Source: Dyadobacter psychrotolerans (GTDB lineage: Bacteria > Bacteroidota > Bacteroidia > Cytophagales > Spirosomataceae). Taken from it: a stretch of 64,000 nucleotides of DNA. Under the pieces are notes generated by a model. It searched no databases. It had not been told where the DNA came from and was given only the letters and a program-made list of their open reading frames with translations. Made by a program: the position numbers and the translations under genes. This document shows, one piece after another, positions 26,677 to 35,495 of the stretch. Location of the stretch: the NCBI RefSeq assembly GCF_004349265.1, contig NZ_SMFL01000009.1:186001-250000 (forward strand), read 5' to 3'. The stretch's first letter is position 1; each line of letters starts with the position of its first letter.

Positions 26677-27688
26677 TGTCGTTGCGGTGCTGCCTCAGGC
26701 AGTACTGGCAGCAGATCCTGATCAGAACAGCCTGGTCGAAAAACGCAGAAATATTGTCAAGGTTTTTGATGTAAAAGATCAGGACATGCTATTGGTTGAT
26801 AATCAGTTTGGTCAGGTAAAAATCAATCTTTGGGCTAAAAAAGAAATTAAAGTAGAAATCGTAATTACGGCAAATGCTCCAACAGACGGGCGTGCTGCGG
26901 AGTACTTAAGCGCGGTTGCCATCGACGAAAAAAGAGAGAAAAACCGGATCAACCTGACTACCGTTATCAGTAAAAATCAGCTGAGTTCAAACAGTTGGAA
27001 TAACAGAAGAGGAGAAAAAAACTTCATCCAGATCGATTACACGGTATTTATGCCAAAAGAGAATGCATTGTTTGTTAAAAATAAATTTGGAAACACAGAC
27101 ATCCCTACCTTCCAGGCACCGCTGACAATCAACACAAAAAATGGTAATTTTTCAGCAGTTTCTCTCAAGAATCCGGATAATAACATAGACGTGCGTTACG
27201 GCACAGCGAAAATTGGAAAAATGGACGGCGGAAAACTCGAAAGCCATTATTCAAACATCACACTGGAACAGGTTACCAAGCTGCTTCTTAACAATAAGTT
27301 TGGGGAGCTGAGTATTGGGGATGTAACCGATTTAAACGCCGATATCGATTATTCAGGCGTAAAAATTGGGACGATACGAGGTGTAGGAAAGATAAAACTC
27401 AATTACTCCGACAACTTTAAAATCGGTGTACTGACAAATTCAACAGAAAATGTAGATATACAGGCGGCTTACTCATCTGTGGTGCTTCCGGCAGATGCAA
27501 ATCGTTTTAACGTGACTGTCACCTACGGAAATTTTAGCTATCCGTCTACAAACGTAAACTTCAGTCAGCAACCTTCAAAAGAGGAAAGGACAGATAAAGT
27601 CAGGCAGTATCAGGGTAAAATCGGTACCGGTTCCGGAACAAAAATTACAATTGTCTCTAAATTTGGCGATGTTAAAATAAAAGACTAA
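26636..27688 (+). CDS. Exported DUF4097-like beta-helix protein
   Basis: Protein of 350 residues from ATG 26636, with a signal peptide of 25 residues (ends AVLA). The mature part shows repeated strands (VDNQFGQVKINLW, VKNKFGNTDIP, LNNKFGELSIGDV, VSKFGDVKIKD), the periodic N/S-KFG-x-[VL]-x-[IV] pattern of the DUF4097/adhesin-like beta-helix found downstream of ECF sigma/anti-sigma genes in Bacteroidota. The frame is open further upstream, but those codons overlap the anti-sigma gene and encode no signal peptide. Translation is probably coupled to the anti-sigma (41-bp overlap). It may be the envelope target or sensor of the sigma system; this is inference. Confidence 0.8.
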   Translation: MATIKKIIIHLLYSVVAVLPQAVLAADPDQNSLVEKRRNIVKVFDVKDQDMLLVDNQFGQVKINLWAKKEIKVEIVITANAPTDGRAAEYLSAVAIDEKREKNRINLTTVISKNQLSSNSWNNRRGEKNFIQIDYTVFMPKENALFVKNKFGNTDIPTFQAPLTINTKNGNFSAVSLKNPDNNIDVRYGTAKIGKMDGGKLESHYSNITLEQVTKLLLNNKFGELSIGDVTDLNADIDYSGVKIGTIRGVGKIKLNYSDNFKIGVLTNSTENVDIQAAYSSVVLPADANRFNVTVTYGNFSYPSTNVNFSQQPSKEERTDKVRQYQGKIGTGSGTKITIVSKFGDVKIKD

Positions 27689-27691
27689 CAG

Positions 27692-29251
27692 TTAATCCCT
27701 GTTGTCGTCGATCAGGATGTTGTATTTGAAATCCAGCGGATCAAAAGCATCGAAGAACTTCCTGATAAAAGAGGAGTCATTTACATAAAAGCTAAGCAAA
27801 TTATCATAACGTTCCTGGGCGGTTCCGTTCGGGAACAATTTATTTTGGAGATTAAGAAGCTGATCAATTTCCGACTCATGATTTCTTTCTTCAGCTCTCC
27901 TGATACGCTTTTCAAGGTTCTCCAGAGAATTTATTAATCTTGCCTGTTCCGCTTTCACAGCGCCTTCCATCGTTTTATCAACAGCAACAGCTTTTTCCAG
28001 AATCCCACTAAATACCTGCTCAAAAGCCGATTTTTGCTCATCCAGAGAAAGAACCTTTTCTGTATTTTTCTCAACGAAAACGCGGCGCAGCGCGACCTGA
28101 TCCAAAAACAGATCATCATAATTGATTCTCAGTTTTTCTGCTTTTTTTCTTTGCGCATCATTGATATATAAAGCAAAGTTACGGGGAACAAGCATTGGAA
28201 AAGGAACCTGATAGTGATCAAATACGCCTTTTAACTGCATCCAGTAAGGTACCTCCGATGGCCCTCCAATGTACGCGAGATTAGGTAAAATGATCTCTTC
28301 ATACAAAGGACGAAGTACAACATTGGGGCTAAAATATTCAGGGTGTTCTTCGGTCAGAGCCAGGATTTCTTCTTCTGAAAAAGACAAGCCCGTATTTAAA
28401 ACATTGAAGCGATCCCCTTCACGAACAATACGTTCTCTTAAATTGCCCTGAAGATAAAAAAGGTTTATTTCTCTGGCAGTGAGAGGAGTATGGTACCCAA
28501 GTGCAGCAAGTTTCGAAGTGGTTTCAGCAACAAGTTTTTCTGATGTTGAAGTTGTCAGTTCTTCCTGAATTACCGGAAGAAAATGACGCTTTAAATCGGG
28601 ATGATCGGCATCTAAGCAAACCAGACCATCCTGCCCGAACAATTCGTGCATATAACATCGTACCGCGTCAGCCAATGTCCTGTTTTCAAGATATGCTTTG
28701 GCAAATAGCAGGGGTTTAACCGGAAGATGTTTTAATATACTTTCCAGTTCTTTTGGATCCAGCCGTCCTACCGCTCCTCTATGCTCGCCTTCCCATTTAT
28801 GCGTCTGCCCGAAAAGATGAAAAGAAGCAATTTCCTCAAAATCGTGATCTTCTGTTGCCATCCAGTAAACAGGAACGAAGTTGTTCTCAGGATATGCTTT
28901 TTTCAATTCCTGCGCCAGTTTAATCGTCGTAACGATTTTGTAAATTATATACAGCGGGCCAGTGAAAATATTAAGCTGGTGCCCTGTTGTCACAGTAAAT
29001 GTTTTTGAATCAAGCAAAACAGAGAAATCGGGCTTGAAAGGACTTCCGTGGTATTGTTTCTCTAAAACCTCAACCAGGGTTTTGCGTTTTCCAGAATCAA
29101 AACCTGCTTTTTGCCTGATCACTTCCGCCGCGTTTTCAATCGCCGGATAATTACTGTAAAATTCGGCAAGGCCCGGTTTCTGGTCCAGATAATCAAGAAG
29201 CAACGCAGGAAACTGCCCCGTGTTACGCAGATCCACTTTTTTAAGTGTCAT
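27692..29251 (-). CDS. bshC: Bacillithiol biosynthesis cysteine-adding enzyme BshC
   Basis: Last enzyme of bacillithiol synthesis, which adds cysteine to glucosaminyl-malate. Start ATG 29251 (MTLKKVDLRNTGQFPALLLDYL, the usual BshC opening) is preferred to the TTG 36 bp upstream; length 519. The nucleotide-binding-like core shows TVTTGHQLNIFTGPLYIIYKI, FVPVYWMATEDHDFEEI and IGGPSEVPYWMQLKGVFDHY. A coiled coil (ARLINSLENLEKRIRRAEE) precedes the conserved C-terminus (FDPLDFKYNIL). It implies that the organism uses bacillithiol; bshA and bshB are not in the window. It is convergent with the DUF4097 gene with only 3 bp between stop codons and no terminator between. Confidence 0.96.
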   Translation of the reverse strand: MTLKKVDLRNTGQFPALLLDYLDQKPGLAEFYSNYPAIENAAEVIRQKAGFDSGKRKTLVEVLEKQYHGSPFKPDFSVLLDSKTFTVTTGHQLNIFTGPLYIIYKIVTTIKLAQELKKAYPENNFVPVYWMATEDHDFEEIASFHLFGQTHKWEGEHRGAVGRLDPKELESILKHLPVKPLLFAKAYLENRTLADAVRCYMHELFGQDGLVCLDADHPDLKRHFLPVIQEELTTSTSEKLVAETTSKLAALGYHTPLTAREINLFYLQGNLRERIVREGDRFNVLNTGLSFSEEEILALTEEHPEYFSPNVVLRPLYEEIILPNLAYIGGPSEVPYWMQLKGVFDHYQVPFPMLVPRNFALYINDAQRKKAEKLRINYDDLFLDQVALRRVFVEKNTEKVLSLDEQKSAFEQVFSGILEKAVAVDKTMEGAVKAEQARLINSLENLEKRIRRAEERNHESEIDQLLNLQNKLFPNGTAQERYDNLLSFYVNDSSFIRKFFDAFDPLDFKYNILIDDNRD

Positions 29252-29430
29252 GAAAGGTGGTTTTTCAGTAGCTATTAGAGAATCCAACGCGTTTATTTTT
29301 GAATATTTGTTCTAGGGAAACCGTGCAAATATCGTTAAAGTTCAGGATTTCGCCATGCCGGTTGAAGTTAATGATTGTTATTGGATTATCGTCTGGCTTA
29401 CCTCCATCTGCCGGCAAATGGTTTCCAAAG

Positions 29431-29462
29431 AAAAAGCCGAAACTGAGACAGCTCCGGCTTTC
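29431..29462 (-). terminator. Probable terminator of the acyl-CoA dehydrogenase gene
   Basis: On the minus strand an AAAGCCG/CGGCTTT stem (with partial inner pairing) is followed by TTTCTTT. It is 56 bp past the stop; the T run is interrupted, so confidence is moderate. Confidence 0.6.
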
Positions 29463-29517
29463 CTGATTAACATTGGTTTCTAGTTGTGCGGATTATGCAT
29501 CCGGAATTTTTATCGTT

Positions 29518-31332
29518 TCAAAATGCATAATCATTTTTCTTAATCAGCTCATCAGCAATCCTTCGCCGCGCATCTTTCAGATTTACAGGTTCAATTTTGG
29601 TGAATCGTTTTAATCCCATCAGCATCACTCTCAATTCATCTCCTTCGGCAAAGCTTGTAATTGCCGAACGCCCTGCGTTACCGGCTTTTTCCACGGCTTT
29701 GTTCAGGTAAATTACTGCCATGTCTCTTTGAAGCGTGTTTGCTTCCTCACCCAACAGACCGATTCGTTTCTCTACACGAAGAATCACTGATTCAGCAACA
29801 TAGGTTTCGATTACCATGTCGGCGATATTCATAATAATTTCCTGCTCGTCGGAAAGCTTCATCATGAATTTCTGAACGGCTGCACCGGCAATCATCAAAA
29901 CTGCTTTTTTCAGATTTTTGATTACCTTTTTTTCCGCTGCGAACAATTCGTCGTCATCTTCTGTATTGAAATCGGGGATAGACATAATTTCTTTACCGAC
30001 AGCCATAGCGGGCCCCATCAGATCCAACTGGCCTTTCATGGTACGCTTTAAAAGCATATCCACCACAAGCAGCCTGTTGATCTCATTTGTACCTTCGAAA
30101 ATCCGGTTGATCCGGCTGTCACGATAAGCACGGTCCATAGGCGCGTCGGCAGAGAAGCCCATTCCACCATAAATCTGAACCCCTTCGTCCACGACATAAT
30201 CAAGTACCTCGGAAGCGTGCACTTTCATAATGGCGCATTCAATCGCCAGTTCTTCCAGAGCCTTCAGTTTCGCTTCTGCTTCCGGCATTCCTTTTTCCAG
30301 GAAAGAAGCAGTAAGGTCATCAATACTTTGCCCGACACGATAAGCGGCAGATTCGGTGGTGAACATAGCCACAGCCATTTCGGCCAACTTAAATTTTATT
30401 GCACCAAAATTCGAAATGGAAGTACCAAATTGTTTCCTTTCATTGGCATAATTGATTGCCTGCATGGTCACTCTTTTTGATCCGCCCAATGCAGCTGCTG
30501 CAAGTTTAATCCTGCCAATGTTGAGAATATTTACGGCAATCTTAAAGCCATTCTCCCGTGCAGAGAGCATATTTTCCACCGGTACCAAACAATCATTAAA
30601 AAAGATCTGACGCGTATCAGAACCCTTTATGCCCATCTTATGCTCGGGTTCATTCATCGTTAATCCACCAAATGACTTTTCGATGATAAATGCTGTCAGG
30701 TTTTTATCTGTTTGCCCGTTTTCATCAATTTTTGCAAAAACAATAAAAACATCCGCAAAACCGCCGTTGGTGATCCACATCTTCTGGCCGTTAACCACAT
30801 AATGCTTTCCATCCGGTGTCAGTATGGCTTTTGTTTTGCCTGAATTGGCATCGGACCCGGAATCCGGTTCGGTCAGGCAATATGCCGCTTTCCATTCACC
30901 GGAAGCCAGTTTAGGCAAGTATTTTTGTTTTTGCTCTTCGTTTCCATAATAGAGAATTGGCAAGGTTCCGATTCCGGTATGTGCAGACAGCGCTACTGAA
31001 AAGGAATTTCCGGCTCCTGTGGCTTCCGCAACAAGCATGGAAGTATTAAAGTCCATTCCAAAACCACCATACTGCTCGGGAACCACCGTTCCTAAAAGCC
31101 CTAGCTCACCCGCCTTATCCATCAGAGATGATATCAAATCCGGACTTTTTGCCTGATCAATTTCGTCCAGTCTTTGCCACACCTCGGCTTTTAAGAAATC
31201 ACGACAGGTCTCTGCGATCATCCTTTGCTCTTCATTAAACTCTTCAGGAATAAAAATTTGTGATGCAGGTGTTTCCTTGATTAAAAATTCACCTCCTTTA
31301 ATCGACGTTTTTTTATCTTCTGCAATGGCCAT
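29518..31332 (-). CDS. Acyl-CoA dehydrogenase (very-long-chain/FadE-like, extended C-terminus)
   Basis: FAD enzyme for the first step of beta-oxidation. ATG 31332 (MAIAEDKKTS) is chosen; the frame continues upstream 33 bp but into the promoter region. The 604 residues contain the N-terminal helical domain, AYCLTEPDSGSDANS and GQKMWITNGGFADVF (FAD/acyl pocket), ERKQFGTSISNFGAIKFKLAEM, and IYGGMGFSADAPMDRAYRDSRINRIFEGTNEINRLLV, which has the FEGTNE loop near the catalytic position. An extra C-terminal domain of about 170 residues is typical of the long (VLCAD-like) forms. Two copies of a palindromic operator surround its promoter, and the same operator precedes the thiolase gene. Confidence 0.95.
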   Translation of the reverse strand: MAIAEDKKTSIKGGEFLIKETPASQIFIPEEFNEEQRMIAETCRDFLKAEVWQRLDEIDQAKSPDLISSLMDKAGELGLLGTVVPEQYGGFGMDFNTSMLVAEATGAGNSFSVALSAHTGIGTLPILYYGNEEQKQKYLPKLASGEWKAAYCLTEPDSGSDANSGKTKAILTPDGKHYVVNGQKMWITNGGFADVFIVFAKIDENGQTDKNLTAFIIEKSFGGLTMNEPEHKMGIKGSDTRQIFFNDCLVPVENMLSARENGFKIAVNILNIGRIKLAAAALGGSKRVTMQAINYANERKQFGTSISNFGAIKFKLAEMAVAMFTTESAAYRVGQSIDDLTASFLEKGMPEAEAKLKALEELAIECAIMKVHASEVLDYVVDEGVQIYGGMGFSADAPMDRAYRDSRINRIFEGTNEINRLLVVDMLLKRTMKGQLDLMGPAMAVGKEIMSIPDFNTEDDDELFAAEKKVIKNLKKAVLMIAGAAVQKFMMKLSDEQEIIMNIADMVIETYVAESVILRVEKRIGLLGEEANTLQRDMAVIYLNKAVEKAGNAGRSAITSFAEGDELRVMLMGLKRFTKIEPVNLKDARRRIADELIKKNDYAF

Positions 31333-31358
31333 GGTTAGGAAATTTTGAATGATCTGAG

Positions 31359-31398
31359 GTTTCAATTATTAGTATGCAAGCATACTAATAATTGAAAC
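31359..31398. promoter_or_regulatory. Perfect 40-bp palindrome: operator O1 of the acyl-CoA dehydrogenase gene
   Basis: Two 19-nt arms around a central AA pair perfectly; the core is AGTATGC-AA-GCATACT. It covers the expected transcription start, 2 bp from the -7 box. The same core occurs at 37893-37906. Confidence 0.85.
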
Positions 31399-31399
31399 G

Positions 31400-31407
31400 C
31401 AAATATA
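31400..31407 (-). promoter_or_regulatory. Bacteroidota -7 promoter box (TATATTTG)
   Basis: On the minus strand TATATTTG matches the TAnnTTTG consensus exactly. A TTG lies 16 bp upstream, inside the second operator, as a possible -33 element. It is bracketed by the two operators. Confidence 0.65.
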
Positions 31408-31419
31408 TCACTAAATTAT

Positions 31420-31431
31420 TATGCAAGCATA
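31420..31431. promoter_or_regulatory. Second operator O2 (TATGC-AA-GCATA)
   Basis: A 12-bp palindrome with the same core as O1, shorter by the outer bases. It overlaps the -33 position of the acyl-CoA dehydrogenase promoter; its centre is about 47 bp from that of O1. Confidence 0.75.
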
Positions 31432-31478
31432 CTGTCGAAAGATTTTTTTGCAGATACCTGGCGTTCCTGCGAGCTAAA

Positions 31479-34364
31479 CTACTTTTTGAAGATTCTGAAT
31501 TGTTTAAGAAGTTTTCCGTTGCTCTCAAGACGGACAAGATAAATCCCGGATGGAATTCCCAGGGATGTCAGATCCAGATTGGCAAGGTGATCGGTATTAC
31601 CAATGTAAACGGACGGGATCTGCATTTTTTTTCCGGATGCCGTGATCAGATAATATGATATTTCTGTTCCCGACAAGTCATTTGGCAGTTTGATATTAAA
31701 AACAGATTCGACCGGATTTGGATAAAACCGCCATTCCTCCATATCCCTGGTGATATTGATTGAGTCACCGTAAGAAATACTAAATTCCATTGAATTCGAC
31801 ACAATCGAAGCATCTTTTTCAGTTGCCGTAACTGTTAATGTATATCGCCCCACAAACGGCACAAAACCACCTTCATTTTCATAAAGTGCATAAGGAAAAC
31901 GTGATGTTTTACTGCTGATATTAACAGGCCCTTTCAGATTAAAAATAACCTGGTCGTAATCAAAGTTACCATAGGCAAAGATATTAAGTAAAGGCGGCAT
32001 TGCACTGGAAGCCAGTACATCATCCTGCTGTAATGGTCTTATAATTTCCTGATTTACAGCACTTCCTCCCCGAACCAGCTCGAATCGCAGCTTTGGAATT
32101 TCTACGTTGATGATAAAAGGGATTTCAACATAAGCACCAAAGTTATCATAAGCTCTTACAATCATCCTGAATTCACCTTCCTGAGTGGGCGTTCCGGAAA
32201 GCTCATTTAAAGACAAAGTCAGCCACGAAGGACGGTTTTGGATACTGATCGATGAGATGTAGCCATCACTATCGCCAAAAATATCGCCCGGTAAAATATA
32301 AGAGAATGGATGATTCAGTGCGGTATATTTTACCGGCAGTGCACCATTGGCATAAGGTGGACTATTAAGAAACTGGGGCTCAACTACTTTTAAACTAAAA
32401 TACGTTTCAACAAAAGCATTAAGATCGTCATAGGCTTTTAAGCTGACACGGTATTCTCCCAAAGCAACCGGAGTTCCGCTCAGAGTTCCATTATTGTATG
32501 TTAACCAGGATGGCAGCTCGATTATTTCCACCTTTGTTACCGAACCGTCCGCATCCAAAAATGCGTCCTTTGGAATAGTAAAGCTAAAAGCCTTGTTTAT
32601 CGCAATGGTTTGATTTGTAAAGTTGGTATTGACAAGAGGTGGCTTATTTGCATTTTCTCTTGTATCTACGCGTATCGTAAAATATGCCTCGCTTTTGCCA
32701 CCCTCATCATCCACACCGGTAACCAAAATACGATAGTCACCCAAAACAGTAGGCCTGCCTTTCAGCTGCCCGCCTTCAAATCTCAGCCAGGAAGGAAGCA
32801 ATGAAGGGTCCATCCTCACAATCGTTCCGTCAACATCCGAAAACGTGTCTGCCGGAAGTTTATAATTAAAATCTCTGTTTACCGGAATGATCTGCATTGG
32901 AATTGGCTTGAACACATAGGGCGAGTAGTTAGAGGCGTCGTTCCAATAGGCAGCAGAAAGCAGGTCTTCTTCAAGTTTCACTTTTACAGGCTTGGGATTG
33001 GAGGGATCTGCATACGCTTTTTTGTACCAATCATTAAAAATAATGTTGGATGCCCCTCCTTTTTCAACAGCCGCGGAAAGCCGGTACGTTACTTCATCCT
33101 TGTATTCAATAGGTGTAATAGGCTTACTCAACCAATTTGCAGCAGCCTGCTGCAAAAAGGAAGTAGCACGACGCATAGAAGCTTCGGTAGATATGACTAT
33201 CGGAATTATATTTGTCCCATGAGCGAAATTTTCATTAATCTGTTTAAGGTGGGTGGCGTCATCCGCTTCTGCGAGCAGAAAAACCTCGTTTGAAAAGATA
33301 AAATTTGCAGGTGCATCACTTTTTATGACATCCACAGCCCATCTGTGGTCATGTGCAAGCAGGTCATCATTAACTTTTATACCATCCGCTTTCTCGCCAA
33401 GACTCTTATATCCGGATGTTCCTCTGATTGCTGAAACGCCATCATATACGGACCCGTAATCTGCCACAAATTTAATTGAGGGATCGACCGATTTTACGGT
33501 GGCGATCATTTGGTTTAAATATTGTTTAAAAACCGTATGCCGGTATATGTAAAGATCTTTACCAAAACGCTGCTTAAACGATTGCGTAAAGTCCCACCTG
33601 CTATTAGGAAGCAAAACTTCGTCAAATGATTTGAAATGCGTTCCCCATAAGAAATTAAGCCGTTCTATTTTTGTATAATGTGGTTTTAGCCAAAGCTGAA
33701 AACCTTTTGTCATGCTGGCAGAAAAATCATAAACCGAGATTTCATCTTTCCCGTTTTCAATAATTGTATGCGAATATTCGCCTTCCTGTGTTGATGTATT
33801 GGTGACAGAAATAAATAATAAATTTTTCTCTGTCTGTAGATACTTATATCTTGTTGTCGCTTCTTTTACAAATGCTGCTCCAAGATTTACAAGAGTTTGA
33901 TTGTCAAATCCATAAAAAGTATCCAGATATCCTGCCAGCAAAGGTTGTCCGGCATGATTAACCTGATTCTGAGAAGTATCCCAAAAATTTTTGACTCTCG
34001 TGGTATGCCTCCCAAGATGAATACGTAATGCCACTTTCATTCCCAGGCTGGTTGCCATTTTGATCTGCTCATCAAATCTTGCCCAGCTTGGTGTTTCTGT
34101 CGGTGAATTAATGTATATTTTATCCCACGGAATGGTTAGATACACGGAATTAAGACCAGCTTGTTTGGCCATTTTAATCAACTCAATTTCCGGGCCTTTA
34201 TCTGCGGTCAGGTTCAGGCACATTAATGCCAGATATCGCTGCCTGTCCGGTTCGGATGTGCTCTGCGAATAAGTGATCAGGCTTTTTGAGATAAATAAGA
34301 GAGTAACCAGAATGGCTATGCTGTTGTTTTTCAAAAACTTTAAAATTGTAGTCATATTTAACAT
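31479..34364 (-). CDS. T9SS-exported beta-galactosidase-like protein with three cadherin/Ig-like repeats
   Basis: Predicted secreted protein of about 961 residues. ATG 34364 or 34355 is preferred; the longer frame would run into the upstream glycosyltransferase. The signal peptide ends ITYSQ. Residues about 40-430 resemble a GH42/GH35-type TIM barrel (EIELIKMAKQAGLNSVYLTIPWDKIY, FISVTNTSTQEGEYS, NFIFSNEVFLLAEADD); catalytic Glu residues cannot be fixed by eye. Three repeats follow at about 494, 588 and 681, each with NxxFxYxLPxDxFxDxDG and LPSWLxxxxGxLxGTP (dystroglycan/He_PIG type). The last 80 residues (FYPNPVESVFNIKLP ... GIYLVRLESNGKLLKQFRIFKK) form a type A T9SS sorting domain. It lies 4 bp downstream of a glycosyltransferase gene. 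Confidence 0.82.
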   Translation of the reverse strand: MLNMTTILKFLKNNSIAILVTLLFISKSLITYSQSTSEPDRQRYLALMCLNLTADKGPEIELIKMAKQAGLNSVYLTIPWDKIYINSPTETPSWARFDEQIKMATSLGMKVALRIHLGRHTTRVKNFWDTSQNQVNHAGQPLLAGYLDTFYGFDNQTLVNLGAAFVKEATTRYKYLQTEKNLLFISVTNTSTQEGEYSHTIIENGKDEISVYDFSASMTKGFQLWLKPHYTKIERLNFLWGTHFKSFDEVLLPNSRWDFTQSFKQRFGKDLYIYRHTVFKQYLNQMIATVKSVDPSIKFVADYGSVYDGVSAIRGTSGYKSLGEKADGIKVNDDLLAHDHRWAVDVIKSDAPANFIFSNEVFLLAEADDATHLKQINENFAHGTNIIPIVISTEASMRRATSFLQQAAANWLSKPITPIEYKDEVTYRLSAAVEKGGASNIIFNDWYKKAYADPSNPKPVKVKLEEDLLSAAYWNDASNYSPYVFKPIPMQIIPVNRDFNYKLPADTFSDVDGTIVRMDPSLLPSWLRFEGGQLKGRPTVLGDYRILVTGVDDEGGKSEAYFTIRVDTRENANKPPLVNTNFTNQTIAINKAFSFTIPKDAFLDADGSVTKVEIIELPSWLTYNNGTLSGTPVALGEYRVSLKAYDDLNAFVETYFSLKVVEPQFLNSPPYANGALPVKYTALNHPFSYILPGDIFGDSDGYISSISIQNRPSWLTLSLNELSGTPTQEGEFRMIVRAYDNFGAYVEIPFIINVEIPKLRFELVRGGSAVNQEIIRPLQQDDVLASSAMPPLLNIFAYGNFDYDQVIFNLKGPVNISSKTSRFPYALYENEGGFVPFVGRYTLTVTATEKDASIVSNSMEFSISYGDSINITRDMEEWRFYPNPVESVFNIKLPNDLSGTEISYYLITASGKKMQIPSVYIGNTDHLANLDLTSLGIPSGIYLVRLESNGKLLKQFRIFKK

Positions 34365-34368
34365 GCCA

Positions 34369-35481
34369 TTACATTTTATCAATGATTTCGATCCATTGCT
34401 CATACCCATTTTTAACATTGAATGCGGCAGCACGATTTTTACTTTTTTCAGGTACTGTCACAATCTCTCCACTCATAACTTTACGCATTCCCTGAACCAT
34501 CTGTTTCACACTAATATCTTCGGTTATAAATCCCATTCCCTCCTGTATAAACTCAGAAGCTCCGCCGGAAGGAAAAGATACGATGGGTTTCGACAATAGC
34601 GCGGCTTCAATCATTACCAGAGGAAATGGATCCTGCCTCGAAGTGAGTAAAAAGCCATTACCCATGTCAAGATAATTGTAGTAGTCCTCCTTTTGTTTTC
34701 CGACCAGATGAATTCTCGTTTTGCTTTTATTGTTGGAACATCTGCGCTGAATATAATAAACAAGCCCGTCGTCTATTATGTTTCCCACCCAAATCAAATG
34801 TACCTGCGCATCGTCTAACTCCTCTGCTATATCAGGCAACAAATCAAACCCTTTCCTTTCAGACGTCATTCCTGATAATACCCAAATATAGTCATTCTGA
34901 GGGATACCAAGTTCAGCCCTCAGCTGGGCTGTTCTATCAGGTTGAGGTACCACTTTTCCAGTATCTATAAATTCGTATAAAAGCGCAACATTATTGCCTC
35001 CCGCCTGTTCAATGGCTTTACAGGTAACCTGAGAGCAACCTATCAGCAAATCGGAACGTGTGATGATATTTTCCATATCGTTCCGGCTCAGATAAGCATA
35101 CGTCAGAGGTAATTCATGAAAGTGCGTAATAATTTTTACAGGAAATTCTCTGGCAACCGTGAAAACTTCCGGTAATACTGTTGTATTAATATACCAAAAA
35201 TCAGCCTTAAATTCCTTTGCAACTTTCCTGAGATAATTCAACGTCGGGTTGTTTCCCAGGTGAAACATAATCTTTTGCGTGAGATTATATTTTCGCGGTG
35301 CTATAAAAACGGGTATATCCGAAGGAAATTCTTTAAGCAATTCACCATTTGCAAAACTCACGATTCCTACATCAAAGCGACTGCGGTCTATTTGCTGTAA
35401 AATGTACAGAAGCATCATTTCCGAACCGGTACGGGTTGCAAAAGGTGTAAAAAAAAGGATGCGCTGTTTATCTTTTTTCAT
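34369..35481 (-). CDS. Glycosyltransferase family 4 protein
   Basis: GT-B fold transferase of 370 residues, cytosolic side of the membrane. N-terminal region RILFFTPFATRTGSEMMLLYILQQI (residues 8-32) has the Gly-rich acceptor loop. The C-terminal GT4 domain has YIWVLSGMTSERKGFDLLPDIAEEL, HLVGKQKEDYYNYLDMGNGFLLTSRQDPFPLVMIEAALLSKPIVSFPSGGASEFI. The EX7E motif is present as D-x7-E (first Glu replaced by Asp). Donor and acceptor are unknown. Second gene of a GT2-GT4-glycosidase-like unit: it starts 14 bp after the GT2 stop and ends 4 bp before the start of the T9SS protein gene. Confidence 0.9.
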   Translation of the reverse strand: MKKDKQRILFFTPFATRTGSEMMLLYILQQIDRSRFDVGIVSFANGELLKEFPSDIPVFIAPRKYNLTQKIMFHLGNNPTLNYLRKVAKEFKADFWYINTTVLPEVFTVAREFPVKIITHFHELPLTYAYLSRNDMENIITRSDLLIGCSQVTCKAIEQAGGNNVALLYEFIDTGKVVPQPDRTAQLRAELGIPQNDYIWVLSGMTSERKGFDLLPDIAEELDDAQVHLIWVGNIIDDGLVYYIQRRCSNNKSKTRIHLVGKQKEDYYNYLDMGNGFLLTSRQDPFPLVMIEAALLSKPIVSFPSGGASEFIQEGMGFITEDISVKQMVQGMRKVMSGEIVTVPEKSKNRAAAFNVKNGYEQWIEIIDKM

Positions 35482-35495
35482 ATTTGAATTTAAAC

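Noticed and set aside
34365..34433. N-terminal extension of the T9SS glycosidase-like gene
   Set aside because: It lies inside the 3' end of the upstream GT4 gene, and the signal peptide begins at 34364 or 34355.
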